A program made the position numbers and the translations under genes. Shown here in pieces: positions 1 to 6,034 of a stretch of DNA of 6,096 nt. This DNA comes from Planctomycetaceae bacterium (GTDB lineage: Bacteria > Planctomycetota > Planctomycetia > Planctomycetales > Planctomycetaceae). The notes under the pieces are model-generated. The model did not search any database. It was not told where the DNA came from and saw only the letters and a list, made by a program, of their open reading frames with translations. Each line of letters opens with the position of its first letter. Positions within the stretch are counted from its first letter, which is position 1. Location of the stretch: NCBI GenBank assembly GCA_003445035.1, contig DLVV01000127.1, forward strand, positions 25,097-31,192, in the 5' to 3' direction.

Positions 1-30
1 AGGTTAGAGGTTCGAATCCTCTCGGGGATA
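1..30 (+). tRNA. 3' end of a tRNA gene (isotype not determinable)
   Basis: The first 30 bases read as the last part of a tRNA cut by the window edge. A 5-bp T stem (AGAGG at 6-10 with CCTCT at 18-22) closes the canonical 7-nt T loop TTCGAAT (11-17). It is followed by seven bases fit for the 3' acceptor strand (CGGGGAT, 23-29) and a discriminator A at 30. The five bases before the T stem (AGGTT) look like a short class I variable loop. CCA is not encoded (CTC follows). The anticodon lies outside the window, so no amino acid can be assigned. The acceptor strand predicts a 5' end complementary to CGGGGAT just upstream. Confidence 0.7.
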
Positions 31-121
31 CTCGCTGCCCTTCTCCGCCCAGTTCCCCCTCTTCGCGGGTCGATCGCAACGATCACCGGTTTCGAGGCCG
101 ACAACAACACGAGGCTTGCTC

Positions 122-859
122 ATGAACGTGCCTATCTGTCGTTGCCTGTTGATCGTTTTCTCTACGCTGGCCTCCATGACGGTCCAGGCGGCCGACAACC
201 GGTTGACACCGGCCGAACGTGACGCCGGCTGGAAATTGTTGTTCGACGGCAAGAGCTTCGATGGCTGGATGACCAGCGACAGCAAGCCGAGCCGCCGACC
301 GATCGAGCAATCGGCGATCAACCCTCATCGTTGTGGAGCCTACATGATGGTCCACAAGCAGATGTGGACCGACTTCCGGTTGAAGCTCGATTTCAAGATC
401 AGCCCCAAGTGCAATAGTGGAATCTTCTTCCGGACCTGGACGCTAAAGAAGATTGGCGGCAATGATGTTGGCTTCAACGGCCTGGAGATCGCCATCGACG
501 ACACCCGGACCGCCGGTTACCACGACACGGGCGCGCTCTACGACCTGGTTAAACCAACTCGAAACGCGATGAAGCCGGCCGGCGAGTGGAATCACATGGA
601 ACTGACCTGCCGGGGCCAGTTGGTCCGCGTCGTGGTCAACGGAATCGAGGTCCAGAAGACCGACCTCAGCCGTTTCGACAAGAAGAACGTCCGCCCGGAC
701 GGCACGCCACACAAGTTCCCGTTCGCCTTCAAGGATCATCCACGTCGAGGACACATCGGCCTGCAGGATCACGGATCGGACTGCTGGTTCAAGAACATCA
801 AGTTGCTTGACCTCAGCAAGCGACCGAAGCGGTCAGGAACGGAGCCGAACCGAAAATGA
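122..859 (+). CDS. Secreted DUF1080 (3-keto-disaccharide hydrolase-type) protein
   Basis: A 245-residue exported protein made almost entirely of one DUF1080 domain, a concanavalin/LamG-like jelly-roll fold whose studied members act on 3-keto-glycosides. Residues 1-23 form a Sec signal peptide (hydrophobic LLIVFSTLAS, likely cut after VQA). Family motifs follow in order: GWKLLFDGKSFDGW (36-49), CNSGIFFRT (97-105), GLEIAIDD (120-127), GEWNHMELTC (154-163) and GHIGLQDHGSDCWFKNIKLL (210-229). Length is normal for a single-domain member. I chose ATG 122 over the in-frame TTG at 116 because GAGG (111-114) sits 7 nt before the ATG. The stop overlaps the next gene's start as ATGA, implying translational coupling. 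The basic tail (RPKRSGTEPNRK) is non-conserved. The domain call is secure; the substrate is unknown. Confidence 0.93.
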   Translation: MNVPICRCLLIVFSTLASMTVQAADNRLTPAERDAGWKLLFDGKSFDGWMTSDSKPSRRPIEQSAINPHRCGAYMMVHKQMWTDFRLKLDFKISPKCNSGIFFRTWTLKKIGGNDVGFNGLEIAIDDTRTAGYHDTGALYDLVKPTRNAMKPAGEWNHMELTCRGQLVRVVVNGIEVQKTDLSRFDKKNVRPDGTPHKFPFAFKDHPRRGHIGLQDHGSDCWFKNIKLLDLSKRPKRSGTEPNRK

Positions 860-2145
860 GTGATCGCGACACCGCCTTCCAGATGGCCGCATCGAACATC
901 CGTTTCGGCGCGGGGACGACGTCGGAGGTCGGTATGGACCTTGCCGACATGTCGATCGCGAGGGCTGTGGTGGTCATCGACCCGGCACTGGTCGATTTGC
1001 CCACCGGCCGTACGGTCTTCACCTCGCTCGACGACGCGGGGGTCGGATTCGAAGTGTTCGAAGGGGTGTCGGTCGAACCGACCGACCGGAGTTTCCAGGA
1101 GGCTTCGGAGTTCGTCTCCCGCGGCGGTTTCGACGCGATTGTCGCCGTCGGAGGCGGCAGCGCCATCGACACGGCCAAGGCAGCCAACCTCTATTCCACT
1201 TACCCCGCCGATTTTCTCGAATACGTCAACGCCCCGATCGGCCGAGGCCGGCCGGTACCCGGCCCCTTGAAGCCGCTGATCGCGATCCCGACCACTGCCG
1301 GCACAGGGAGCGAGACGACCGGCGTGGCGATCTTCGATCTGGTGGAAATGCACGCCAAGACAGGGATCGCCCACAGGCACCTCAAGCCCACCCTCGGCAT
1401 CGTCGACGCCGACAACACTCGAACCATGCCGGCCGCCGTCGCGGCCTCAACCGGCCTCGACGTGCTTAGCCATGCCCTGGAGTCCTACACCGCGATCCCG
1501 TTCGACCAACGTCCCCGGCCAGCCCGGCCCATCGAACGCCCGGCCTACCAGGGCACCAACCCGATCAGCGACATGTGGGCGATCCGGGCGCTGGAATTGA
1601 TGGCCGAGTTCCTGCCCCTGGCGGTGGCCGATCCAACCGACGACAACGCCCGACAACAAATGATGCTCGCCGCGGCGATTGCCGGCATTGGTTTCGGCAA
1701 CGCCGGAGTCCACCTGCCCCACGGCATGTCCTACCCCGTCGCCGGAATGGTCCGCGACTTCGAGCCCCCCGGTTACACTGTCGACCACCCGATGGTCCCT
1801 CACGGAATCTCGGTGATCCTCAACACCGCCGCGGTGGTTCGCTTCACCGCCGACTCGAATCCCTCCCGCCATCTCGAGGCAGCCCGCGCCCTGGGGGCCG
1901 ACATCGACGATGCCGACCCGGCCGACGGGAGCCACGCCGGCCAGCTGCTGGCCGACCGCGTGCTGCACTTCATGAGGATCCTGCACATGCCCAACGGCCT
2001 GGCGGCCGTCGGGTACACCGACGCAGACATCCCCGCCCTGGTCGAAGGCACGCTCCCGCAGCACCGGGTCACGAAGCTGTCGCCGCGGGAGGCGAGCCAG
2101 GAGGATCTGACGGCTCTGTTTCGGGACTCGATGCAGGCCTGGTAA
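856..2145 (+). CDS. Hydroxyacid-oxoacid transhydrogenase (ADHFE1-type iron-dependent alcohol dehydrogenase)
   Basis: A 429-residue cytosolic group III (iron-containing) alcohol dehydrogenase of the HOT/ADHFE1 subfamily. Characterised members oxidise 4-hydroxybutyrate to succinate semialdehyde while reducing 2-oxoglutarate to D-2-hydroxyglutarate. The N-terminal Rossmann half carries GGGSAIDTAK (99-108) and PTTAGTGSE (145-153). Metal ligands by family alignment are D202 and H206 (GLDVLSHALES), H289 (GVHLPHGMSYP) and H316 (VPHG). The subfamily signature RPAYQGTNPISDMWA (228-242), the segment GIGFGNAGVHL, and the C-terminus RVTKLSPREASQEDL closely resemble animal ADHFE1, which separates it from FucO- or butanol-dehydrogenase-type relatives. 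It starts inside the DUF1080 stop (ATGA); GGAG at 841-844 is a distant possible ribosome binding site. Its last 77 nt overlap lspA on the other strand. A 4-hydroxybutyrate dehydrogenase activity is the main alternative. Confidence 0.92.
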   Translation: MSDRDTAFQMAASNIRFGAGTTSEVGMDLADMSIARAVVVIDPALVDLPTGRTVFTSLDDAGVGFEVFEGVSVEPTDRSFQEASEFVSRGGFDAIVAVGGGSAIDTAKAANLYSTYPADFLEYVNAPIGRGRPVPGPLKPLIAIPTTAGTGSETTGVAIFDLVEMHAKTGIAHRHLKPTLGIVDADNTRTMPAAVAASTGLDVLSHALESYTAIPFDQRPRPARPIERPAYQGTNPISDMWAIRALELMAEFLPLAVADPTDDNARQQMMLAAAIAGIGFGNAGVHLPHGMSYPVAGMVRDFEPPGYTVDHPMVPHGISVILNTAAVVRFTADSNPSRHLEAARALGADIDDADPADGSHAGQLLADRVLHFMRILHMPNGLAAVGYTDADIPALVEGTLPQHRVTKLSPREASQEDLTALFRDSMQAW

Positions 2146-2770
2146 CCACGTCGGGCTCTTCGATGTCCCCAGCTTCCGACTCCGGTTCCTCGGCCTGAAA
2201 CGACTTCAGCACCAGCATGACGGCCCCGGTGACCAGGAAGACGTCGGCGAAGTTGAAGACCGGGTAGTGGTACCTCATCGGCATTGGCGTTTCGGGGTCA
2301 CCAAAAGTGAACAGCAGGAAATCGCGGACGGCGTAGCGTTGCTCCCCCGCCCGGACCGTCCCGTCAGGATAGGTTTCTCCGTGAATACCGGCCCGGTCGT
2401 AGAGGTTGCCCAGTGTCCCGGCCAGGATCAGTCCCAGCGCCACGGTCAACCAGGCACTCGAACGGCCGCCCAGCCAGAACATCCAGAAAAACACACCGGC
2501 AACGGCGACCAGTGACAACAGGGCGAACAACCAGGTCCAACCCTGTCCCACCCCAAACAACGCTCCCTCGTTGAAACTGGTCGTCAGTTGGAACATCGCC
2601 CAACCGCCGGCAATCGGTTTTGGCGGATCGGGGCGAAACCCGGGATCAAACGCCGCGTGCTTGGTCCAGAGATCGAGCACGAGTCCGAGAACCGCCAGCG
2701 TGGCAAAGACGGCGACAGTTCGAGAACGCCCCGGGCCCGTCGAGTTCGTATCTTCGGCCCCGCCGCTCAT
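2069..2770 (-). CDS. lspA: Lipoprotein signal peptidase (signal peptidase II)
   Basis: A 233-residue inner-membrane aspartyl protease that removes signal peptides from diacylglyceryl-modified prolipoproteins. Four hydrophobic segments are visible, near residues 17-35, 78-100, 105-122 and 170-189. Conserved blocks are present: LDLWTK (32-37), SFNEGALFG (65-73), GNLYDR (121-126, catalytic D125) and FNFADVFLVTG (172-182, catalytic D176). About 45 mostly polar residues separate the two catalytic motifs, longer than in Escherichia coli LspA. A non-conserved acidic, proline-rich tail of about 43 residues follows the last helix; its final 24-25 residues are encoded antisense to the transhydrogenase gene. 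I chose ATG 2770 because it overlaps the upstream stop as ATGA and begins just before the first helix. The in-frame ATG at 2896 would add 42 residues lying inside the conserved end of the upstream gene. Confidence 0.95.
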   Translation of the reverse strand: MSGGAEDTNSTGPGRSRTVAVFATLAVLGLVLDLWTKHAAFDPGFRPDPPKPIAGGWAMFQLTTSFNEGALFGVGQGWTWLFALLSLVAVAGVFFWMFWLGGRSSAWLTVALGLILAGTLGNLYDRAGIHGETYPDGTVRAGEQRYAVRDFLLFTFGDPETPMPMRYHYPVFNFADVFLVTGAVMLVLKSFQAEEPESEAGDIEEPDVVTRPASSPETEPSDPPGSPPAATAS

Positions 2771-3168
2771 GGTGTCTCGGCCTCGCGGAGCCGTTCGCAC
2801 TCGATACAGAACCGCGTAAAGGGAATCGCCCGCAGGCGGGGCTTGTTGATCCGCGACTGGGACTGGGTCTTCCCTTCCTCCAGGCAACGTTCGCAACCGC
2901 CGTAACTCCCGTCGTCGATCCGGCTCAACGCTTCGGCAATCTCGCGGAGCGTCTCCTGTTCGTTCTCGACGAATCGCAGGGCGAAGTCCTGTTCGTAGTT
3001 GTCGGTTCCGGCATCGGCATTGTGAGTCGGACTCCGCGAGTCGCCCCCCCCCTCTCCCTTGGTCAACGCCCCGTCGGTCAACTGCTGAACATCACCGCGC
3101 AACCTCGCCCGCAGTCGCTCGAGCAACTCGCGGAATTCCTTCAATTCCGCCTTCGAATACACAGCCAT
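2767..3168 (-). CDS. DksA/TraR-family C4 zinc-finger protein
   Basis: A 133-residue protein of the DksA/TraR family, whose members insert a coiled coil into the RNA polymerase secondary channel and modulate initiation. Charged helical segments at about 7-31 and 56-86 would form the coiled coil. The linker contains NADAGTDNYEQ (50-60), where acidic tip residues are expected. The zinc finger is C92-x2-C95 (GGCERC) and C121-x2-C124 (CIEC), preceded by the family hallmark RIDDGSYG and by LRAIP. ATG 3168 is chosen because TGGAG (3176-3180) lies 7 nt upstream; an in-frame ATG at 3255 would start upstream of the likely promoter. It shares an ATGA overlap with lspA downstream. I leave the symbol empty because it is shorter than E. 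coli DksA (151 aa), and the family includes several non-equivalent short members. Confidence 0.9.
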   Translation of the reverse strand: MAVYSKAELKEFRELLERLRARLRGDVQQLTDGALTKGEGGGDSRSPTHNADAGTDNYEQDFALRFVENEQETLREIAEALSRIDDGSYGGCERCLEEGKTQSQSRINKPRLRAIPFTRFCIECERLREAETP

Positions 3169-3175
3169 CGTCACG

Positions 3176-3180
3176 CTCCA
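3176..3180 (-). promoter_or_regulatory. Ribosome binding site for the DksA/TraR-family gene
   Basis: On the minus strand the sequence is TGGAG, 7 nt before ATG 3168. It decides the start: the GTG two codons upstream would leave only one base between GGAG and the start codon. Confidence 0.6.
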
Positions 3181-3210
3181 GACCACCGACCACTCGACGG
3201 CCGCCGGGCC

Positions 3211-3221
3211 GCCAATTTGGC
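3211..3221. repeat. Small palindrome GCCAA-T-TTGGC at the predicted start site
   Basis: Arms of 5 bp (GCCAA and TTGGC) around one central base abut the larger dyad at 3221. On the minus strand it falls at the predicted transcription start or first leader bases of the DksA/TraR-lspA unit. It could be part of a composite operator or a short 5' hairpin; chance is also possible for arms this short. Confidence 0.3.
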
Positions 3222-3246
3222 GGGACAGTATGATGGCACTGTCCCG
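3221..3246. repeat. Perfect 9-bp inverted repeat inside the promoter spacer (possible operator)
   Basis: CGGGACAGT (3221-3229) is matched exactly by its reverse complement ACTGTCCCG (3238-3246) across an 8-nt gap. The arms flank and overlap the proposed -10 element and fill most of the spacer, the usual place for a repressor or MerR-type activator site. The alternative is a stem-loop acting as terminator for the DUF1501 gene, whose stop is about 19 nt away on the same strand. No T tract follows the stem on that strand (CCAAATTGGC follows), so an intrinsic terminator is less likely. Confidence 0.5.
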
Positions 3247-3255
3247 GCTGGTCAA
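3227..3255 (-). promoter_or_regulatory. Sigma70-type promoter of the DksA/TraR-lspA unit
   Basis: Read on the minus strand, TTGACC (3250-3255, 5 of 6 to TTGACA) and CATACT (3227-3232, 4 of 6 to TATAAT) are separated by 17 bp, the optimal spacing. Transcription would start near 3220, giving a leader of about 50 nt before ATG 3168. It lies just past the DUF1501 stop, so the downstream pair need not depend on read-through. Inferred from consensus matching only; planctomycete promoters are less well characterised than enterobacterial ones. Confidence 0.5.
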
Positions 3256-3264
3256 GGAACCCTC

Positions 3265-4677
3265 TCAGGCCAGCGCCTCGAAGACCGGTTCACCGCCGTG
3301 AGCGATGGGGATCGGGCGACCGCGGAGATCATCGACTGTCATCGCCGGATCAACGCCCAACTGGTGATAGATCGTCGCCACCATGTCGCCGGCAGAAACC
3401 GGTCGATCCGCGGGGTAGGCGGCCTGGGAATCGGTCCGGCCAATCACGCAGCCCCGTTTGATCCCCCCACCGAACAGCAGGCTGAAGCCGCATTGTGGCC
3501 AGTGGTCCCGCCCCGCCTTCGCGTTGATCCGCGGCGTGCGGCCCATCTCGCCCATCACCACCACCAGTGTCGTCTCCAACAGACCACTGTCCTTGAGATC
3601 GGTGACCAGTGCGGTGACCATCGCATCGAGCACGGGCAAGTGCCCCCGGAGCATTCCGAAGGTGTTCCCGTGCAGGTCCCAGTGGCCGCCGCGTTGTGCC
3701 TCCCAGTTGACCGTCACGAAAGTCGATCCCGCTTCGACCAGTTTCCGGGCGACCAGGGTGCTGTTGCCCCACAGGTTGTCGCCGTAGCGATCGCGGACCG
3801 TCTTGGACTCCCTGGAAAGATCGAAGGCGCCGCGGGTCTTGGGTGAGGTCAACAGGCCAAAGACCTGTTGCTGAAACTTGGTCATCCCGTCGACCGAACC
3901 GGTCTTGTCGATGCCACGCAAACGGGTGTCAAACTGATCGAGCAGACTGCGGCGTCTGTCGAGTCGATCGGCGGTGACTGCAGGCAATTCGCCAAGCGAT
4001 GGCAGCAACGGTGCCCCGTGCGCCAACACCGGGTCGTAGTCTCCGTTGCCCTTGCGGTCCCACTTCGGCTCACAGACCGTGAACAGGGGATCGTAGCGAC
4101 TGCCGAGGTACCCGCCGTAAGGACCGGCGCGTCGAAGCGATTGGCCGTAACCGGGAAAAGCCGGCATCAGCACGTAACGAGGCACATCACGAGGACCGAT
4201 GTCCAGGTGCTGGCAAATCGACCCCATGCTGGGGTGATCGGACCGCTTGGCGAAATAGTTCTCGGCGTCGTTCCCGCCATCGAAACCGGTCAGGACGTTG
4301 TAGGGATTGTGGCTGTTGTACTTGTGGGAATAGGTCCGGATCAGGGTCGCCTCGTCCATCAACCCGGCGATGCCAGGCATCAGGCTGCAGATTGGCAGCC
4401 CCGGGATCGCGCTGGGCGTCCCGATCATCTCGCCCCGGATGTTCTTCGGTGCGTTCGGCTTCAGGTCGAACATGTCCATGTGAGGCGGACCACCAAAGAG
4501 GTTGATCAGCACCACGCTCTTGGCACGCTGCGGCAGGTCGGTTTGCTGCTGGTTCGCGGCGTGCAGCAAGGTCGGCAGCGAGACGCTGCCAAAGAGTCCC
4601 AGGCCGCCGACACGAATCGCTTCACGGCGGGTCACCCCATCACAGGCCAACCGTCGCTCACCGAGCACTCTCAACAT
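3265..4677 (-). CDS. Tat-exported DUF1501 protein (alkaline phosphatase/sulfatase-like fold)
   Basis: A 470-residue member of DUF1501, a family within the alkaline phosphatase/sulfatase superfamily that is greatly expanded in planctomycetes; no member function is assigned to my knowledge. A twin-arginine signal begins with TRREAIRVGGLGLFG (16-30), with likely processing near LLHAAN. The domain shows VVLINLFGGPPHMDMFDLKP (55-74) with metal-ligand-like H66 and D68. Further on are SHNPYN (122-127), GHWDLHGN (331-338), GEMGRTPRIN (376-385) and GRDHWP (389-394), which resemble family metal-site blocks. Length is typical and the gene appears intact. ATG 4677 is preferred over the in-frame start at 4725 because AGGGAG (4687-4692) lies 9 nt upstream and the Tat motif then falls near the N-terminus. 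It is divergent from the gene at 4809, so the two could share regulation. Such genes often follow a DUF1549/DUF1553 gene, but none is seen here. Confidence 0.94.
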   Translation of the reverse strand: MLRVLGERRLACDGVTRREAIRVGGLGLFGSVSLPTLLHAANQQQTDLPQRAKSVVLINLFGGPPHMDMFDLKPNAPKNIRGEMIGTPSAIPGLPICSLMPGIAGLMDEATLIRTYSHKYNSHNPYNVLTGFDGGNDAENYFAKRSDHPSMGSICQHLDIGPRDVPRYVLMPAFPGYGQSLRRAGPYGGYLGSRYDPLFTVCEPKWDRKGNGDYDPVLAHGAPLLPSLGELPAVTADRLDRRRSLLDQFDTRLRGIDKTGSVDGMTKFQQQVFGLLTSPKTRGAFDLSRESKTVRDRYGDNLWGNSTLVARKLVEAGSTFVTVNWEAQRGGHWDLHGNTFGMLRGHLPVLDAMVTALVTDLKDSGLLETTLVVVMGEMGRTPRINAKAGRDHWPQCGFSLLFGGGIKRGCVIGRTDSQAAYPADRPVSAGDMVATIYHQLGVDPAMTVDDLRGRPIPIAHGGEPVFEALA

Positions 4678-4686
4678 CGTGCGAAT

Positions 4687-4692
4687 CTCCCT
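4687..4692 (-). promoter_or_regulatory. Ribosome binding site for the DUF1501 gene
   Basis: AGGGAG on the minus strand, 9 nt before ATG 4677. It supports this start over the longer reading from 4725. Confidence 0.55.
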
Positions 4693-4708
4693 AACACTTT
4701 CATTCGGT

Positions 4709-4738
4709 AGATTACCCTCCAGCAACCACCTTTCTCAA
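4709..4738 (-). promoter_or_regulatory. Candidate promoter for the DUF1501 gene
   Basis: On the minus strand, TTGAGA (4733-4738, 5 of 6 to the -35 consensus) and TAATCT (4709-4714, 3 of 6 to the -10 consensus) are 18 bp apart. This would give a leader of about 25 nt that includes the AGGGAG site. The -10 match is weak and the call rests on position as much as sequence. Confidence 0.3.
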
Positions 4739-4742
4739 GGTG
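4727..4742. repeat. Short inverted repeat CACCTT-TCTC-AAGGTG
   Basis: A perfect 6-bp stem with a 4-nt loop in the divergent intergenic region, overlapping the candidate -35 of the DUF1501 gene. It could be a regulator site. No T tract follows on either strand, so it does not look like a terminator, and no gene ends here. Confidence 0.35.
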
Positions 4743-4784
4743 TCTCGCTCCGCGTGCGATCTGTGAACCGGTCGGATAGGGTAA

Positions 4785-4814
4785 CGGACGTCCGATTTCC
4801 TCCAACGGATGTCC
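4785..4814. repeat. 10-bp palindrome CGGACGTCCG and related half-copy at the start of the 4809 gene
   Basis: CGGACGTCCG (4785-4794) is a perfect palindrome 14 nt before ATG 4809. A near copy, CGGATGTCC (4806-4814, 8 of 9 matching CGGACGTCC), spans the start codon exactly 21 bp further on, about two helical turns. A third CGGA lies at 4773-4776. This arrangement could be a regulator-binding region for the plus-strand gene, but the second copy is constrained by coding and CG-rich palindromes are common in such DNA. Confidence 0.3.
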
Positions 4815-6032
4815 ACCGTGAAACGCCCTCGAATCGCAGCGGTCGTCACCGAATTCCGCCGCTACTCGCACGCCCAGCACATCCTGGACCGCTTCCTGTT
4901 CGGATACAGCTGGGACGGCCGCCACCACGTCCCCGATATCGAACTGGTCTCGCTCTACACCGACCAGCGACCCGACGGCGAACTCAGCCGGGACCGGGCG
5001 AAGCTGTTCCCGCAAATGAAGATCTACCCCACCATCGCCGAAGCCCTGTGCCGCGGCGGGCGGCAACTGGATGTCGACGGAGTGCTGTTGATCGGCGAAC
5101 ACGGCAACTACCCGACCAACCCCAAGGGCCAACGACTCTACCCTCGCTACGAGTTCTTCCAGCAGATCGTCGAGGTCTTCCGGAAAAGCGGTCGCAGTGT
5201 GCCGGTCTTCAACGACAAGCACCTCTCGTGGAACTGGGACTGGGCCAAGGAAATGGTCGAGACGGCTCGGGAGCTGGACTTCCCGTTGCTGGCCGGATCC
5301 AGCCTGCCGGTCACAAGACGCGTGCCCCAGATCGACATGCCGCTGGGCGCGAAGGTCGAGGAGGCCATCTGCGTGGCGGTTGGCGGCGTCGACGGATACG
5401 ACATCCACGCCCTGGAAGCGATGCAGTCGATGGTCGAGCGACGTCACGGCGGAGAGACCGGGGTCGAGTGGATCGAGGCCGCGACCGGGGTGGACGCGGT
5501 GGTGAAAGCCCTGAAGGCGGGTTCGTTCGAACAGGGGGGCTGGGACCCGGCACTGTTCCGGGCCTGCCTGTGCCGCAGCCACCGACTGGTGCCCACCCGC
5601 AAAGGTTTCAACCACACTCTGCCAACCAACAGGCAGATCGAGGACCTGATGCGGGATCCCGAGAACCGGAACAGACCGGTGCTGTACCGCTATCAGCACA
5701 GCGACGGACTGCGAATGAACATGCTGCTGATCGAAGGTGTGGTCCACGACTTCACCTTCGCCGCCCGATTGACCGACCACCCCAAACCGCTCTCGGTGCA
5801 GATGTTCCTGTGCCCCCGGGAGGTCTGCAACTTCTTCAATCCGCTGACTCACGCCACCGAGGAACTGTTCCACGATCGGCGGGCCCCCTACCCCATAGAA
5901 CGGACTCTGCTGACGACCGGCCTGACGGCCGCCGGAGTCGAATCGTTGTACCGGAAGGGCGCCAGACTCAAGACACCGCACCTGGACATCCACTACCGTC
6001 CAACCCGGCGGTCGACCTTCTGGAGCAAGTGA
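4809..6032 (+). CDS. Conserved protein of unknown function, possibly degenerate Gfo/Idh-like
   Basis: A 407-residue protein without signal peptide or membrane segment, so probably cytosolic. I know similar unnamed proteins from planctomycetes and related bacteria but no assigned activity. The first 170 residues follow a Gfo/Idh/MocA-like order: RIAAVVTEF (8-16), DIELVSLYTD (43-52), KIYPTIAEAL (71-80), DVDGVLLIGEHGNYP (88-102) and VPVFNDKHLSWNWDWAKEMV (131-150), where that family has its strand-turn-strand and EKP-like segment. The usual GxGxxG is absent, so NAD(P) binding is doubtful. Later segments include GSSLPVT (163-169), DMPLGAKVEEAICVAVGGVD (176-195) and GGWDPALFRACLCRS (243-257). ATG 4809 is the first start after an in-frame stop at 4782-4784, but no clear Shine-Dalgarno precedes it; GTG 4818 is possible. 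It ends 2 nt before the next gene. The coding call is firm, the fold is inference. Confidence 0.87.
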   Translation: MSTVKRPRIAAVVTEFRRYSHAQHILDRFLFGYSWDGRHHVPDIELVSLYTDQRPDGELSRDRAKLFPQMKIYPTIAEALCRGGRQLDVDGVLLIGEHGNYPTNPKGQRLYPRYEFFQQIVEVFRKSGRSVPVFNDKHLSWNWDWAKEMVETARELDFPLLAGSSLPVTRRVPQIDMPLGAKVEEAICVAVGGVDGYDIHALEAMQSMVERRHGGETGVEWIEAATGVDAVVKALKAGSFEQGGWDPALFRACLCRSHRLVPTRKGFNHTLPTNRQIEDLMRDPENRNRPVLYRYQHSDGLRMNMLLIEGVVHDFTFAARLTDHPKPLSVQMFLCPREVCNFFNPLTHATEELFHDRRAPYPIERTLLTTGLTAAGVESLYRKGARLKTPHLDIHYRPTRRSTFWSK

Positions 6033-6034
6033 TC

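Noticed and set aside
72..84. Small hairpin GATCG-CAA-CGATC after the tRNA as a terminator
   Set aside because: The stem is only 5 bp and no T tract follows. The 31-121 gap shows no convincing promoter or terminator.
2069..2896. Longer LspA with 42 extra N-terminal residues
   Set aside because: The extension lies wholly within the conserved zinc-finger end of the upstream gene in another frame, and ATG 2770 gives a standard ATGA overlap and a normal first helix.
3221..3246. Intrinsic terminator of the DUF1501 gene
   Set aside because: The stem is perfect but lacks a T-rich tail on the minus strand, and it coincides with a well-spaced promoter; kept as a possible operator instead.
2620..3846. 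Plus-strand open frame of about 408 codons opposite lspA, the zinc-finger gene and DUF1501
   Set aside because: It spans three clearly identified minus-strand genes and their promoter and has no family features.
3265..4725. Longer start for the DUF1501 protein at 4725
   Set aside because: The 16 extra residues place the Tat motif deeper and lack a ribosome binding site, while ATG 4677 has AGGGAG at 9 nt.
4671..5993. Long minus-strand open frame (about 440 codons) opposite the 4809 gene
   Set aside because: Its translation shows no recognisable motifs, it covers the well-conserved plus-strand protein, and it runs across the intergenic region into the DUF1501 start. It is an antisense artefact of high-GC codon usage.
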